A stretch of DNA of 64,000 nucleotides, from the NCBI RefSeq assembly GCF_000316115.1, contig NZ_JH993797.1:7847961-7911960 (forward strand), written 5' to 3'. This DNA is from Leptolyngbya sp. PCC 7375 (GTDB lineage: Bacteria > Cyanobacteriota > Cyanobacteriia > Phormidesmidales > Phormidesmidaceae). Numbering within the stretch: position 1 is the first letter of the stretch; each line of letters opens with the position of its first letter. The position numbers were made by a program, and so were the translations under genes. This document shows positions 24,856 through 34,190 of this stretch, one piece after another. The notes below the pieces were generated by a model. The model saw only the letters and a list, made by a program, of their open reading frames with translations. It did not search any database and had not been told where the DNA came from.

Positions 24856-25803
24856 CTACTCCTCCTTCCCCAACGCCCCCGGCAACCCCACCAACGTCCG
24901 CTGCGGCGAGCAGGTCACGACCATAATCAACAACGTCAAAATATACGGGGCCGCATTAAACAAATAATAATAAGAATCCACCCCCACTGACTGAAACGCC
25001 GGACCAATCGTCTGGGCTCCACCAAACAGCAATGACGCCCATAAACATTGGAGCGGATTCCACCGGGCAAAAATCACCAGGGCCACCGCCATCAACCCCT
25101 GACCGCTAGAAATCCGCTCCGTCCAAACGCCGGGATAATATAACGACAAACAAGCTCCACCAATGCCCGCTAAAAAACTCCCGGCAACAATACTCAACAT
25201 CCGCACCTTAAATGTGGATATCCCCATGGCACGGGCCGACTCAGGACTATCCCCCACCGCCCGAACGTACAGGCCCCAGCGAGTATAGCGAAAGAACCAT
25301 TGGAGCAACGGCGCAATGACCACCCCCAACAAAAACAACGGACTAATCTTCAACGCTGCCTGAATCTGCGGAATACTACTCCAACTGCCCCAGTCAAACG
25401 TAGACAACTGCGGGGCCTGGGGCTGAATAAATGGCTTTCCCAGGAAAAAGGCTAACCCACTACCAAAGACAATCATGGCAATACCCGTGGCCACATCATT
25501 GACCCGAGGTTGTTGCGATAGCCAACCATGGATAGCCCCCAACGCCATACCCGATAGCCCCGCCGCCAGCACCCCCAACCACGGAGCCCAAAAAGGACCC
25601 ACTGCCCCCTGAGTCAAATAAGACACTCCATAGGCACTCATGGCCCCCATCAGGAGAGTGCCTTCTAGACCCAGGTTAATCTTGCCGCTTTTCTCCGTCA
25701 GGCATTCTCCTAAGCTGACAAACAGAAATGGGGCACTGCCCCGCAGGGTGCCTGCCAATATTCCTAGGGGAACTCCCCATAGACCGAGAGATTCTGTTGC
25801 CAT
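24856..25803 (-). CDS. ABC transporter permease, nucleoside/BmpA type (YufQ-like)
   Basis: 315 residues with 8-10 hydrophobic segments of the BPD_transp_2 family. Typical blocks are GKINLGLEGTLLMGAM near the N terminus and AVGDSPESARAMGIS in the middle. It is the last gene of a three-gene unit (binding protein, permease, permease), 46 nt after the preceding permease. It should form a heterodimer with the product of 25850-26926 and import nucleosides or related bases. No ATPase gene adjoins it. Confidence 0.88.
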   Translation of the reverse strand: MATESLGLWGVPLGILAGTLRGSAPFLFVSLGECLTEKSGKINLGLEGTLLMGAMSAYGVSYLTQGAVGPFWAPWLGVLAAGLSGMALGAIHGWLSQQPRVNDVATGIAMIVFGSGLAFFLGKPFIQPQAPQLSTFDWGSWSSIPQIQAALKISPLFLLGVVIAPLLQWFFRYTRWGLYVRAVGDSPESARAMGISTFKVRMLSIVAGSFLAGIGGACLSLYYPGVWTERISSGQGLMAVALVIFARWNPLQCLWASLLFGGAQTIGPAFQSVGVDSYYYLFNAAPYILTLLIMVVTCSPQRTLVGLPGALGKEE

Positions 25804-25849
25804 TGTTAATAATCACCCCCGTCACAAATCTGCATTTCTCCTTAATTGC

Positions 25850-26926
25850 CTATCCCTCCACCGTCTCCCGAAACCACGGTAATCGCCCATACAATGAATC
25901 GCTAAACAACACACACAAAAACACAATCCCCTGAAACACCAAAACCGTCGCATCGGGTAAATCATGGGAGCGTTGAAGAATACCACCACTGGCAAGAATC
26001 CCACCTAACAAAATTGCAACCAAGATGGTGGCTAATGGATTATGGCGTGATACAAAAGCGACCAAAATACCGGCATATCCATAGTTGGACACCAGGGACT
26101 CGTTGATTCGCTTTTGCACAGCGGCCACCTCTACCATGCCTGCTAAGCCAGCAGCAGAACCACCTAAAAAACAAATGGCCATGGTGAGTTTGCCGACGGG
26201 GAGACCGGCAATCTGGGCAGCTCGCGCATTACCGCCAGCCGTACGGGCGGCAAAACCAAAGGTGGTGCGCTGGATTAGCCCATAGGCAAGCACACAAACT
26301 ACTAAGCCGTAGAGCAAACCAAGGTGAATGCGGGTACCGGGAATGGTGCCTAGCCAAATGCTAGGGTCAAGTTCTACAGACGATGGCTTGGTGACAAAAC
26401 TAGCATCGCGCATGGGGCCTTCTACCAGGTGGTTCATGAGTGCGATCGCAATGTAGTTCAACAACAAACTACTGATCGTTTCATTCACTCCGCGATAGTG
26501 GCGTAATGCTCCAGCTAACATGATCCACAACCCACCCGTGATCATGCCCGCCATGGCCATAGCCACCTGAGCCATCACGGGTGGCAGAGAGGGGCCTACG
26601 CCCAAACCAACGACAACCGCAGCCAACCCTCCCATGACGAGAGCGCCCTCATTCCCAATAATCACCAACCCCAGACGAGCTGGTAATGCTGTGCACAATG
26701 CTGTCAGCATCAGGGGAGCGGCTCGAATTAGAGTATTTTGCCAGGCACTCCAGCGGCCAAAAGCGGCCTGATAAATTGAGCCATAAACGGCCCATGGATT
26801 GGCCCCTGCCAGGGCACAAAAAACACCAAAAATAACTAGCGCCACCAGTAAAGCCATTATTGGCAACACAAGCGCTTCTAAGGACCTACGCCACAGGGCT
26901 GGAGCCCGCTGAGGAAAACTGATCAT
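25850..26926 (-). CDS. ABC transporter permease, nucleoside/BmpA type (YufP-like)
   Basis: 358 residues with multiple membrane helices. NEGALVMGGLAAVVVG and FAARTAGGNARAAQIAGLPVGK are the family blocks corresponding to those in its partner. Its start codon shares one base with the stop of the binding-protein gene (TAATG), so translation is coupled. Together with the next gene it forms the membrane channel for the BmpA-type protein. Confidence 0.88.
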   Translation of the reverse strand: MISFPQRAPALWRRSLEALVLPIMALLVALVIFGVFCALAGANPWAVYGSIYQAAFGRWSAWQNTLIRAAPLMLTALCTALPARLGLVIIGNEGALVMGGLAAVVVGLGVGPSLPPVMAQVAMAMAGMITGGLWIMLAGALRHYRGVNETISSLLLNYIAIALMNHLVEGPMRDASFVTKPSSVELDPSIWLGTIPGTRIHLGLLYGLVVCVLAYGLIQRTTFGFAARTAGGNARAAQIAGLPVGKLTMAICFLGGSAAGLAGMVEVAAVQKRINESLVSNYGYAGILVAFVSRHNPLATILVAILLGGILASGGILQRSHDLPDATVLVFQGIVFLCVLFSDSLYGRLPWFRETVEG

Positions 26927-28116
26927 TAGCCGCTAATGCCGCCTTTGACACCCTCGATTAGCCAGTCCATTTTCTCCAACTCAATGTTCTGCTGCTCGTA
27001 TGTTTCACCTGCCGACAAAATGGACTTACCCGTGTTGTCTTTGAGCTCACCTTCGTAGATGACCAGTTCACCCTTAAGAATCTTTTCCTTAGCTGCCTCA
27101 GCATCCGCTTTGGCCCCATCGCCTACCGCCGGACCATAGGCCGAGAGCTTACAGAAGTTGTCCGCGAGACCACCCCGTAGAATATGGTCAATGTCCCCAG
27201 TCATTAAGGTTTTGCCAGCAACAAACTGTTCGCCTAGGAAGGTGTAAATACTCACCCAGTCCCATTCTGCTCCAGTTAGATATCCTTTAGGGGCCAGCGG
27301 ACTTTGATCGGCGTGGTAACCAGAGCTAAAGATATCGCGCTTTTCAGCGGTCTCCATAACAACCTTAGGGCTGTCCACATGGCAGGTAACGACATCAATG
27401 CCCTGGTCAGCCATGCTGTTGGTGGCCTCCGCTTCTTTGACGGGCAGTGCCCAATCTCCGGTGAAGATCACCTGGGTCGTTGCAGCTGGGTTCACTGATT
27501 TTGCCCCAAGGGTAAAGCTATTGATGTTGCGCAGCACCTGGGGAATCGGTTTAGCCGCAACAAACCCCAGCTTGCCTTCCTTAGAGGTGTGACCAGCAAC
27601 AATCCCAGCAATGTATTGGGCTTCGTCAATGTAGCCAAAGTAGCTGCCTACATTTTCGGGATGGACACCCTCCTGGTAGAGACCGCCTGCATGGAAAAAC
27701 TGCACATCGGGAAACTCAGCGGCTAATTCCAAAATATATGGGTCGAAATACCCAAAAGAGGTGGGGAATAGAACCTTCGCGCCATCGATTTCGATCATGC
27801 TGCGCATGGTTTCTAGCACCGCCGTTGTTTCTGGAACGCTGGCTTCTTCGATAATTTTAATGCCAGGCACATTGGCCATGGCTGCTGCCCCTTCGGCATG
27901 GGCCTGGTTATAGCCAAAGTCATCCTTAGGCCCCACATAGATAAACCCTACTACCACATCGCCAGCTGCGTCACTTGTCCCCTCGGCTCCGTCTGTAGAT
28001 GCTGTAGGCGCGGGGGTGCAGGCATTTAATTTGGTCGCTGCACCAAATGCTGTAGTTGCCAGTAATCCACGAATGACTTGACGACGAGATAACCGAAAGG
28101 AGTTGCGGGGGGGCAT
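26926..28116 (-). CDS. BmpA/Med-family nucleoside-binding lipoprotein, Tat-exported
   Basis: Binding component of a nucleoside or nucleobase importer. The start at 28116 is fixed by AGGAGA just upstream; it gives a Tat signal (SRRQVIRG, about residues 10-17) and a lipobox Cys (NACTP, about residue 33). Family features include GFIYVGPKDDFGYNQAH and the region VLFPTSFGYFDPYILELA. Purine nucleosides are the most common ligands of BmpA proteins. With guanine and 8-oxoguanine deaminases elsewhere in the window, purine uptake for nitrogen is a sensible reading. The ATPase that must power it is not encoded beside it. Confidence 0.9.
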   Translation of the reverse strand: MPPRNSFRLSRRQVIRGLLATTAFGAATKLNACTPAPTASTDGAEGTSDAAGDVVVGFIYVGPKDDFGYNQAHAEGAAAMANVPGIKIIEEASVPETTAVLETMRSMIEIDGAKVLFPTSFGYFDPYILELAAEFPDVQFFHAGGLYQEGVHPENVGSYFGYIDEAQYIAGIVAGHTSKEGKLGFVAAKPIPQVLRNINSFTLGAKSVNPAATTQVIFTGDWALPVKEAEATNSMADQGIDVVTCHVDSPKVVMETAEKRDIFSSGYHADQSPLAPKGYLTGAEWDWVSIYTFLGEQFVAGKTLMTGDIDHILRGGLADNFCKLSAYGPAVGDGAKADAEAAKEKILKGELVIYEGELKDNTGKSILSAGETYEQQNIELEKMDWLIEGVKGGISG

Positions 28117-28596
28117 GGAGTTTCTCCTGGCATAAACGTAGAACACCATAGACCTGCTGGCCACATCGGTTAGCCAGATACTATGGGTTACTCTTTAGCA
28201 TTGGAAAAACTACGGGTTTATGTTGTATCTAATGCTGCATTTCGTAAAATAAAAAAGGCGAGGTATTGCTTAGCACGCCCATCTTTTCCAAATACTGCTG
28301 CCATAGCAGTAACTCACGCCCATTTTTCGCCACCGTTTGACACAACCACCATTCTCTGAAAACCGATCAAAATCTTGAGTTTCTTTCAAATTTGATTAAT
28401 ACGAGCCATGCATGGGCAAATTGTGGACCTATAAAACCGCTGCCTACCAAGGGCTGGCAAGCTGGTGTTATCCCCCAATGGTAGAAGACATTGTGAGAAC
28501 AGATCTGACGAATAGAACTAGTCTCCTCCGGTAGTCCTATCCAGGATGTTTCATCGTCCTCAGGCCCATGGGCTCTGGGGACGTCATGACTCAGCC
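28117..28596. other. intergenic region with a near-consensus NtcA site
   Basis: On the minus strand 28191-28178 reads GTAACCCATAGTAT, one base from GTA-N8-TAC, 62 nt upstream of the BmpA gene start. The remainder up to the IctB stop holds no gene I can support; the minus-strand open frame over 28367-28831 mostly overlaps ictB in another frame. Confidence 0.35.
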
Positions 28597-29976
28597 CTAT
28601 TCTTCGTAGTGCTGCTGACGAGGCACATAGAAACTGGCAATAATGGCCATACACAGCCACCAGAGGGTGCTGACCTGGGGACGATACCAGACGGTATCGA
28701 CTAAACCGTGGACCAACATGCCAGAACAGGTTGCGATCGCACCAATCAGCCAATAGCCCTGCCCATTCATATCCATCCGCAGACGCCGTAGCTGGTGTAA
28801 CCCTTGATATAAAGTTGTTCCTAACATCCACAACAGAGCCGTAAAGCCAACAATGCCGGCCTCAACCAGGGTTTCTAGAAAAATTGAATAGGCGCTCAAA
28901 GCAGTGTAGTTAGGACGCTGATAGAACGGATAAACTTTGTTAAAAGCTTCATTACCAGGGCCAATGCCAATGACAGGCCGCGCCCGGATCATATCCATCA
29001 CCCCTTCCCACACATTAATGCGGAAGTTGTTGCTGCTGTCTCCCCGACCGGCAAACATGGTCATAGCCCGTTCACGCACAGGGCCAACAAACAGCACGGC
29101 AAATACAACCAAACCGGTCATTACCCCCAGCAACAACGGTAGTGCCCATTGCTTCCAAAAGGATGGAAACAGTTCACTCCACCAGTACACCAGCAGCACT
29201 GCCAGCACAAAAAATAGCCCCAACAGCCCTATCCAACCGCCACGGCTGTAGCTCAGCACCAAACAGGCAAGATTTAGAAAAAAAGCAATGGCTGCCAACA
29301 CCTTAGGGAGCCAGCGGGGCCATACAAAAAAGGCGCTAACGCTCATGGCAACTGCAGGCATCAGATAGGCTGCCAACAAATTAGGATTTTTTAGATAGCT
29401 ATAAACTCGAGTTGCCCCAGATAAATTAGTCGTTGGATCCACCCAGGTGGCCAGGGCCTCGGCTCCAAAGAAATATTGGCGCATACCATAGACCGCTACG
29501 GGTAAAGTCGCCAGCACGTAGACAGAGACCACCCCCGTACGCAACTTTGGCTGCCGCAGTATCCGTGCCAGCAGCATAAACAGCAACAGATTCAAGGTGA
29601 GCTTCATCAACCCAGAAACGGCGGCGGCTTTGACCGGTGACAGCGCCGTAGCTAATACCATGGTGGCCCAGTAAAGGGTGACCCCCAGATGAATAGGCGT
29701 GAGCCAACCGTTGGCCTCATCACTGACTGTGAGAAGCAACCACAGCGCTGCACAGGCCACCAGCAAAATACCGATGAGGGTGGTGGAGGTATAGGGAGAC
29801 AGTACCAGCAGCACCGCTACGATAGCAGCTGCAATCAGGTCTCCATGGGGCAGTAGCCCGCTACCCTGACGCCATTTACGTAATGGCGTCAGCAGCCAAT
29901 GGATCAGGCTAACTTCTCGCCACTGCTGTAGCGAAAGCTGACCAAAGGTAAGGGTACGCAGCACTGAATCAATCAT
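28597..29976 (-). CDS. ictB: IctB-like membrane protein (O-antigen ligase-like Wzy_C domain)
   Basis: 459 residues with about ten membrane helices. The Wzy_C core is visible: SYSRGGWIGLLG, then INVWEGVMDMIRARPVIGIGPGNEAF and a final helix pair. The N-terminal sequence (FGQLSLQQWREVSLIHWLL) and the length match cyanobacterial IctB. IctB was first linked to inorganic carbon accumulation but is not itself a proven bicarbonate pump. The ATG at 29976 is preferred to a TTG five codons upstream. HIP1 at 28735 lies within it. It is monocistronic. Confidence 0.87.
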   Translation of the reverse strand: MIDSVLRTLTFGQLSLQQWREVSLIHWLLTPLRKWRQGSGLLPHGDLIAAAIVAVLLVLSPYTSTTLIGILLVACAALWLLLTVSDEANGWLTPIHLGVTLYWATMVLATALSPVKAAAVSGLMKLTLNLLLFMLLARILRQPKLRTGVVSVYVLATLPVAVYGMRQYFFGAEALATWVDPTTNLSGATRVYSYLKNPNLLAAYLMPAVAMSVSAFFVWPRWLPKVLAAIAFFLNLACLVLSYSRGGWIGLLGLFFVLAVLLVYWWSELFPSFWKQWALPLLLGVMTGLVVFAVLFVGPVRERAMTMFAGRGDSSNNFRINVWEGVMDMIRARPVIGIGPGNEAFNKVYPFYQRPNYTALSAYSIFLETLVEAGIVGFTALLWMLGTTLYQGLHQLRRLRMDMNGQGYWLIGAIATCSGMLVHGLVDTVWYRPQVSTLWWLCMAIIASFYVPRQQHYEE

Positions 29977-30029
29977 TAGGGCAGCCAGCAAATATGCGCC
30001 TGTATAGTAGCGGGTCAGTGCCTATTCCC

Positions 30030-30264
30030 TCAAGACAGGGAGCGTAATCCTTGCTCACAAAGTAAAGAATTTAACCAAGCTGCATCATCATCACTTACAG
30101 ATGGCACAGGGTCTTGCTGGTAATCCAGCTTTAGGTCATATACGGACTTCTAAATACCCTTGTCGAACTATAATAGGCATTGGCACCTCAACCAAAGATA
30201 TCTCATACATTCGCACTTCGACTGAGATTGAATATTTGGGTCGTAGTTGTGGGGGTGACGCCAT
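30030..30264 (-). pseudogene. small conserved-looking gene with a one-base frameshift
   Basis: From ATG 30264 the frame reads MASPPQLRPKYSISVEVRMY, then IIVRQGYLEVR and a stop at 30136-30138. One base off, the frame continues YDLKLDYQQDPVPSVSDDD and AAWLNSLLCEQGLRSLS to a stop at 30030. Removing one A in CGTATATGAC joins them into a protein of about 78 residues. The intact second half argues for a recent single-base change or a sequencing error. Family not recognised. Confidence 0.5.
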
Positions 30265-30336
30265 TGGGTTAAACCCTTCATTATGATCTATAAAATCTAG
30301 CATAGCTCCCCGACACTCAAGGGCAATGAGTATGAG

Positions 30337-32424
30337 CTAAAGCGTGATTTCTGGAGCAAATAAGCTTTGCAGTCTCAACAACTGTGCACCTCTTAAATAA
30401 AGCAAATCGCCCTTACCTAGTAAGTTAACGGCATCTCCTTGCTTACCGCCTAGGATAATCGCCGAATCTGCATCGCTCGCGGTTCTTAGGGCAACTCGTC
30501 CAGGTAAGTTGGAGCGAATAAGTGGAGTCACTACCTGAGCATCAGGACGCTGGGTAGCAATAATGAGATGGATTCCAGCGGCACGGGCCATGGCTCCTAA
30601 CCGTTTAATGCTCTGCTCAATAGCAGTGCGACTTTCTTTTTCTGCCATAAAGTCTGCATATTCATCAAAAATACAGATGATTCGAGATATTGGGCTATTA
30701 GACTTTTGGTTATAGCGGGTCAGGTCAGTACAGCGACTCTGTTCAAATTTTTGGTAACGGCGATCCATTTCATTCATCAAAGACTCCATCAGGGTTATTG
30801 CACCTTCGGTATCTTTTACAATGGGTTTTAACAACCAGGGATTGTCTTCAAATTCGGGAAATGTAACGCGTTTGGGATCGACCAGGACAATTTGTAGGTG
30901 CTCTGGGGAGTGACGCTTTAGGAGACTTAGCAGGAGCGATCGCAGAAATTCACTTTTACCACTGCCAGTCGTCCCACCCACTAAAAAATGACAGGTATTG
31001 GGATCCGATAAGTCAGCTTCAACTAAGTTACCCTCCAAATCCACGCCAATGGCAATTTTGACCGGATCGTTAGGTGTCAGAGTCAGAGGCTGAATATATT
31101 GCTCAAACAGGGCAGACTGACGGTCTGGACGAGGCAAATCAACACTGACATAACCCGTCTGGGGGGCAATCATCGGCGGAGCCTCAATGCCAAGTTGCAC
31201 CCGTAAATCATCAGTCAGACGCAAAATAGAATTCACTTTGACGCCCAGTTGAGGTTTGAGTTTGACTCGCAGAAAGGCTGGGGCTAAGGCAATTCCTTGT
31301 AAATCAACACCAACGCCAAAGGACTTTAATGTTTCGACTAATTGCGCAGCGATGGCATCTGACTTATTTGCGGGTGAAGATGTTGATAGCGTTGGTAACG
31401 GCTTAGTAGATTTAGGCTTAGACTCCTTAACACCAGTCGATTTGCCCGTTCTCTTGTCAGATTTTTTTGGGTTAGTTCTCTGATAAGACGATTTGTTGTA
31501 TTGTTCTGATGTGATGCTAACGTCTGGGTCAACTGCAGGTCTTGCCGTTGCCTGAGGCTCAAAATAGGTTTGGCATTTTTTATACTGAGGACACATATCA
31601 CATAGGTCCAACCGCAGTGTTTTTGGGGGTGGTTCTCCCTGGCCAGGACTCCAGGCTAGCCAGTCACGGATATGCATAAGCTTTTGAGGAATCAGCTTAT
31701 GCACCGTATCTTCTAGCTGTGCCCAGGGATATACCTGCTCTTGCCAATCGGGTAATACGCTGTAAACTGCAGAATCGATGGGCACACCAATCTTTTCCCG
31801 CAGCATATAGCTATAGAGAGCAACCTGAGCTAACTGAGCAGATGGATCAGGTGACTGATAAGTTTTGTATTCCACCACACAGAGACGATGGTTAGCGAAG
31901 TCATACACCAGGCTGTCAAAACGCCCCTGCACTAGCTGTTGCTCGCCATCGGGCAGGGAAAATGTATGTTTAACACTGAGTTCTTGGGCTAAAAAGGTTT
32001 TTTGCATTACCTTCTGAGCATTACAGGAGCGACGATTGCTAACTAGCAGTTCTGCCCAGCGCTGGATAAGTCCCTTCAGGCCTTGCCATAGCTGGTGAAG
32101 TGCCTGAGCTTTATCTGGTTTCTCGGCAATGGCCTGCTGAAGATAGGGAAAAAAGATTGTTTGGTAAAGTTGTTGCTCCAATTTTTGTGCGATTGCTACA
32201 CTGTCTAATTGGTCCGGAGCCTCTATCAATAATGTTTCAAATTTCGGATCAGACCGCAGTTGTCGTACAAATTGGTCAGAAAGCTGATGGAATGCGCTAC
32301 CAATACCCAGAGTCTTCCCTGGTGGTAAGAACATCACCATACCGCCAAAATGATGCCCCAAATAGAGCAAACGGGGACACTCAAAGGCGATCCGAACTTT
32401 ACTAACACTCAAAGAGGAAGTCAT
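30337..32424 (-). CDS. Cas4/RecB-like nuclease fused to an FtsK-type DNA motor
   Basis: 695 residues. The N-terminal half has PD-(D/E)xK nuclease landmarks of the RecB/Cas4 group: His46 (GSAFH), Asp170 (GRFDS), Glu185-x-Lys187 (VVEYKTY) and QVALYSYM. Cys16 (ECPRLLY) with Cys275, Cys278 and Cys284 form the 4-Cys iron-sulfur pattern of Cas4 and AddB. A charged linker (about 305-355) leads to the FtsK alpha/beta and motor domains with Walker A GGTTGSGKS (483-491), VDPKRV, and Walker B FDEYADFM. FtsK membrane helices and the C-terminal gamma domain are absent. ATG overlaps the upstream stop (ATGA), so it is coupled to the ATPase gene. Probably a DNA-translocating nuclease; a defence or DNA-repair role is inferred. 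Confidence 0.85.
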   Translation of the reverse strand: MTSSLSVSKVRIAFECPRLLYLGHHFGGMVMFLPPGKTLGIGSAFHQLSDQFVRQLRSDPKFETLLIEAPDQLDSVAIAQKLEQQLYQTIFFPYLQQAIAEKPDKAQALHQLWQGLKGLIQRWAELLVSNRRSCNAQKVMQKTFLAQELSVKHTFSLPDGEQQLVQGRFDSLVYDFANHRLCVVEYKTYQSPDPSAQLAQVALYSYMLREKIGVPIDSAVYSVLPDWQEQVYPWAQLEDTVHKLIPQKLMHIRDWLAWSPGQGEPPPKTLRLDLCDMCPQYKKCQTYFEPQATARPAVDPDVSITSEQYNKSSYQRTNPKKSDKRTGKSTGVKESKPKSTKPLPTLSTSSPANKSDAIAAQLVETLKSFGVGVDLQGIALAPAFLRVKLKPQLGVKVNSILRLTDDLRVQLGIEAPPMIAPQTGYVSVDLPRPDRQSALFEQYIQPLTLTPNDPVKIAIGVDLEGNLVEADLSDPNTCHFLVGGTTGSGKSEFLRSLLLSLLKRHSPEHLQIVLVDPKRVTFPEFEDNPWLLKPIVKDTEGAITLMESLMNEMDRRYQKFEQSRCTDLTRYNQKSNSPISRIICIFDEYADFMAEKESRTAIEQSIKRLGAMARAAGIHLIIATQRPDAQVVTPLIRSNLPGRVALRTASDADSAIILGGKQGDAVNLLGKGDLLYLRGAQLLRLQSLFAPEITL

Positions 32425-33119
32425 GCGGGGACGTAACAAATTAACTGGGCTTCACGGCTAGCCTGGGGGTCAAGTAGTTGCAGACGTTTCTGATCACAGA
32501 GGGTTTGAATTTCTTGTTCAATCTCTTGCTCTTGAATACTAGAAAACTGTTGTCGTGTTGTTTCAATTAACACAAGTAGTCCGATAAACGATTGAGTTGC
32601 CATCAGGTTAACAATATAATCTGCAACTGCTTGACTAGGTGGGGGTGGTTCCACGTTACCTTCTACAATCTGTAATTTTTGCAATAGGGGGCACTGATCT
32701 AACACGCCTGATTCTCGCACGACAGCCTGCAAATCTTTAAGATGGGGTGCTTTCTCACCCAGCACTAGTTCACCAGCACGGGCGGCATTAGCAAGCTGAT
32801 GATAGGTTTCTAGGTAATATAATGAGAGCAGATCAGGTTGAAAGTGAGCATACGGGGCCTTACCGTTAAACATCTGGCAATAGATTTGATTTCCTCTGGT
32901 ACTTGGTTTTCCTGTGCCAGCAGCACGAATTAGATAGAGGTGCTGGCAAGCATTCTTGCTAACTATCTTTTGACATGCATTCATCACATGATAGAAAGTA
33001 GTCATATTAGAATCCTCGTTCCAGATAATGCCCGTAGTGCCTTTTTTTTGCTGATGGGAGAGAGAATAGGAAGCATATTTACTACCCCGTAAAAACTGAG
33101 TTTCTAAGTAGCTATGCAA
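32421..33119 (-). pseudogene. C-terminal part of the IS630-split ATPase gene
   Basis: The native codons begin at 33104 (ETQFLRGSKYAS); the first five codons, including the ATG, come from the IS630 end. The 227 native residues have no recognised domain. They contain RAAGTGKPST, which looks like but is not a proper P-loop, a Pro-rich patch, and a terminal helical segment with a winged-helix look. The stop overlaps the start of the nuclease-FtsK gene (ATGA). A truncated protein could still be translated from the IS-supplied ATG. Confidence 0.85.
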
Positions 33120-34190
33120 AATTAATTACAAAGTCTTGTCCAAATCCGCGTAACATCTCTTCCACATGATTTCTTAGGCTTTGCCAACTCTCGTAGGCTT
33201 TGGCTTCTAACCAGTCATACTTCATGAATCGCCATACAATTTCGATCTGATTTAACTCAGGTGAATAGGTGGGTAACTCAAAAATGTAGATATCGTTCGC
33301 CTTCCATTCCTCGCGTTTGTCCTGCATGGCGTAACTGGTATGAATCGGGGCTTGGTCCATCACAATGACGGTTGCTTTATCCACCGTTGAGAAAAAGGTC
33401 TCAATACAAGCAATCACCACATCACTGGTGATGCTCTGAGTCGAAACATAGCTCTCTAGCACGCCCTGACGTTGCATAAACCCGAGGATATTCAAGTGAC
33501 GACTGCGCGTACTCGGAATGACCTCAGTTTCGCCTATCGATTGCCAGCCATAAGGAATCGTCGGAGTCAGGCTAAAGCCGGTTTCATCCATGTAATACAA
33601 CGCTATGTGCCCTAACTCCTCCAAACGCTTCAAGATCTCCAAAGCTACCTGTTTGCGAGCATATTCCTGTGGGTTAGGCCGTCTCCCCAAGCCGCGACGA
33701 AACCGATGCCAACTCATTCTCAACGATTTCAGGACCCGTTTGATCGTCTGAGTGCTGACCGTGATGTTCCAGGTTGCTTGAACCTTCTGAACGATGCGTT
33801 TGAGTTGCCGGGGATATTGCTTGGCCCATTGCTTGATTTGCGCTTTTTGGTCTGCATCGAAGGTCGGCTTGCGCCCCCGTCCCGGACGATTGTATAGACC
33901 GGCGACGCTGCGGTCTTCCCACTCATTGAGCCAGTTGTAGATCGTCTTCTGACCGACTGAGAAAATCGTCATCAGCTGCGAAATACTGAAATCTTGGCTG
34001 TACAGCAGTAGACAATGCGCCCGTTGACGAACCTGATGATGGCGGCTGTGACGATAGATCCGCTCAAGCAGATGACGGGTTTCGGGAGTCACCACTCGTT
34101 GCAATTTCATGGCACTGAAACAGGCTCGCTCACAAGCCTGAATGGATATCTTTTACACTCTTCTATTGTAATTAATTTAGTTCACCTACT
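33107..34190 (-). mobile_element. IS630-family insertion sequence
   Basis: 1084 bp flanked by the TA duplication typical of IS630/Tc1 elements (33105-33106 and 34191-34192). The inverted ends AGTAGCTATGCAAAATTAAT and AGTAGGTGAACTAAATTAAT match at about 20 of 25 positions when extended through TACAA. Precise removal restores one open frame across the host gene. Confidence 0.92.
33112..34110 (-). CDS. IS630-family transposase
   Basis: 332-residue DDE transposase. An N-terminal helix-turn-helix (ISQLMTIFSVGQKTIYNWLN) and a second one (VSTQTIKRVLKSLRMSW) bind the ends. The catalytic residues are in YYMDETGF (Asp), VIVMDQAPIH (Asp) and ELNQIEIVW (Glu). It is full length and apparently intact, so the element could be active. 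Its terminal sequences resemble those of the small element at 47743-47841. Confidence 0.95.
   Translation of the reverse strand: MKLQRVVTPETRHLLERIYRHSRHHQVRQRAHCLLLYSQDFSISQLMTIFSVGQKTIYNWLNEWEDRSVAGLYNRPGRGRKPTFDADQKAQIKQWAKQYPRQLKRIVQKVQATWNITVSTQTIKRVLKSLRMSWHRFRRGLGRRPNPQEYARKQVALEILKRLEELGHIALYYMDETGFSLTPTIPYGWQSIGETEVIPSTRSRHLNILGFMQRQGVLESYVSTQSITSDVVIACIETFFSTVDKATVIVMDQAPIHTSYAMQDKREEWKANDIYIFELPTYSPELNQIEIVWRFMKYDWLEAKAYESWQSLRNHVEEMLRGFGQDFVINFA

Noticed and set aside
28367..28831. 154-residue minus-strand open frame
   Set aside because: Most of it overlaps ictB in another frame and it shows no recognisable domain.
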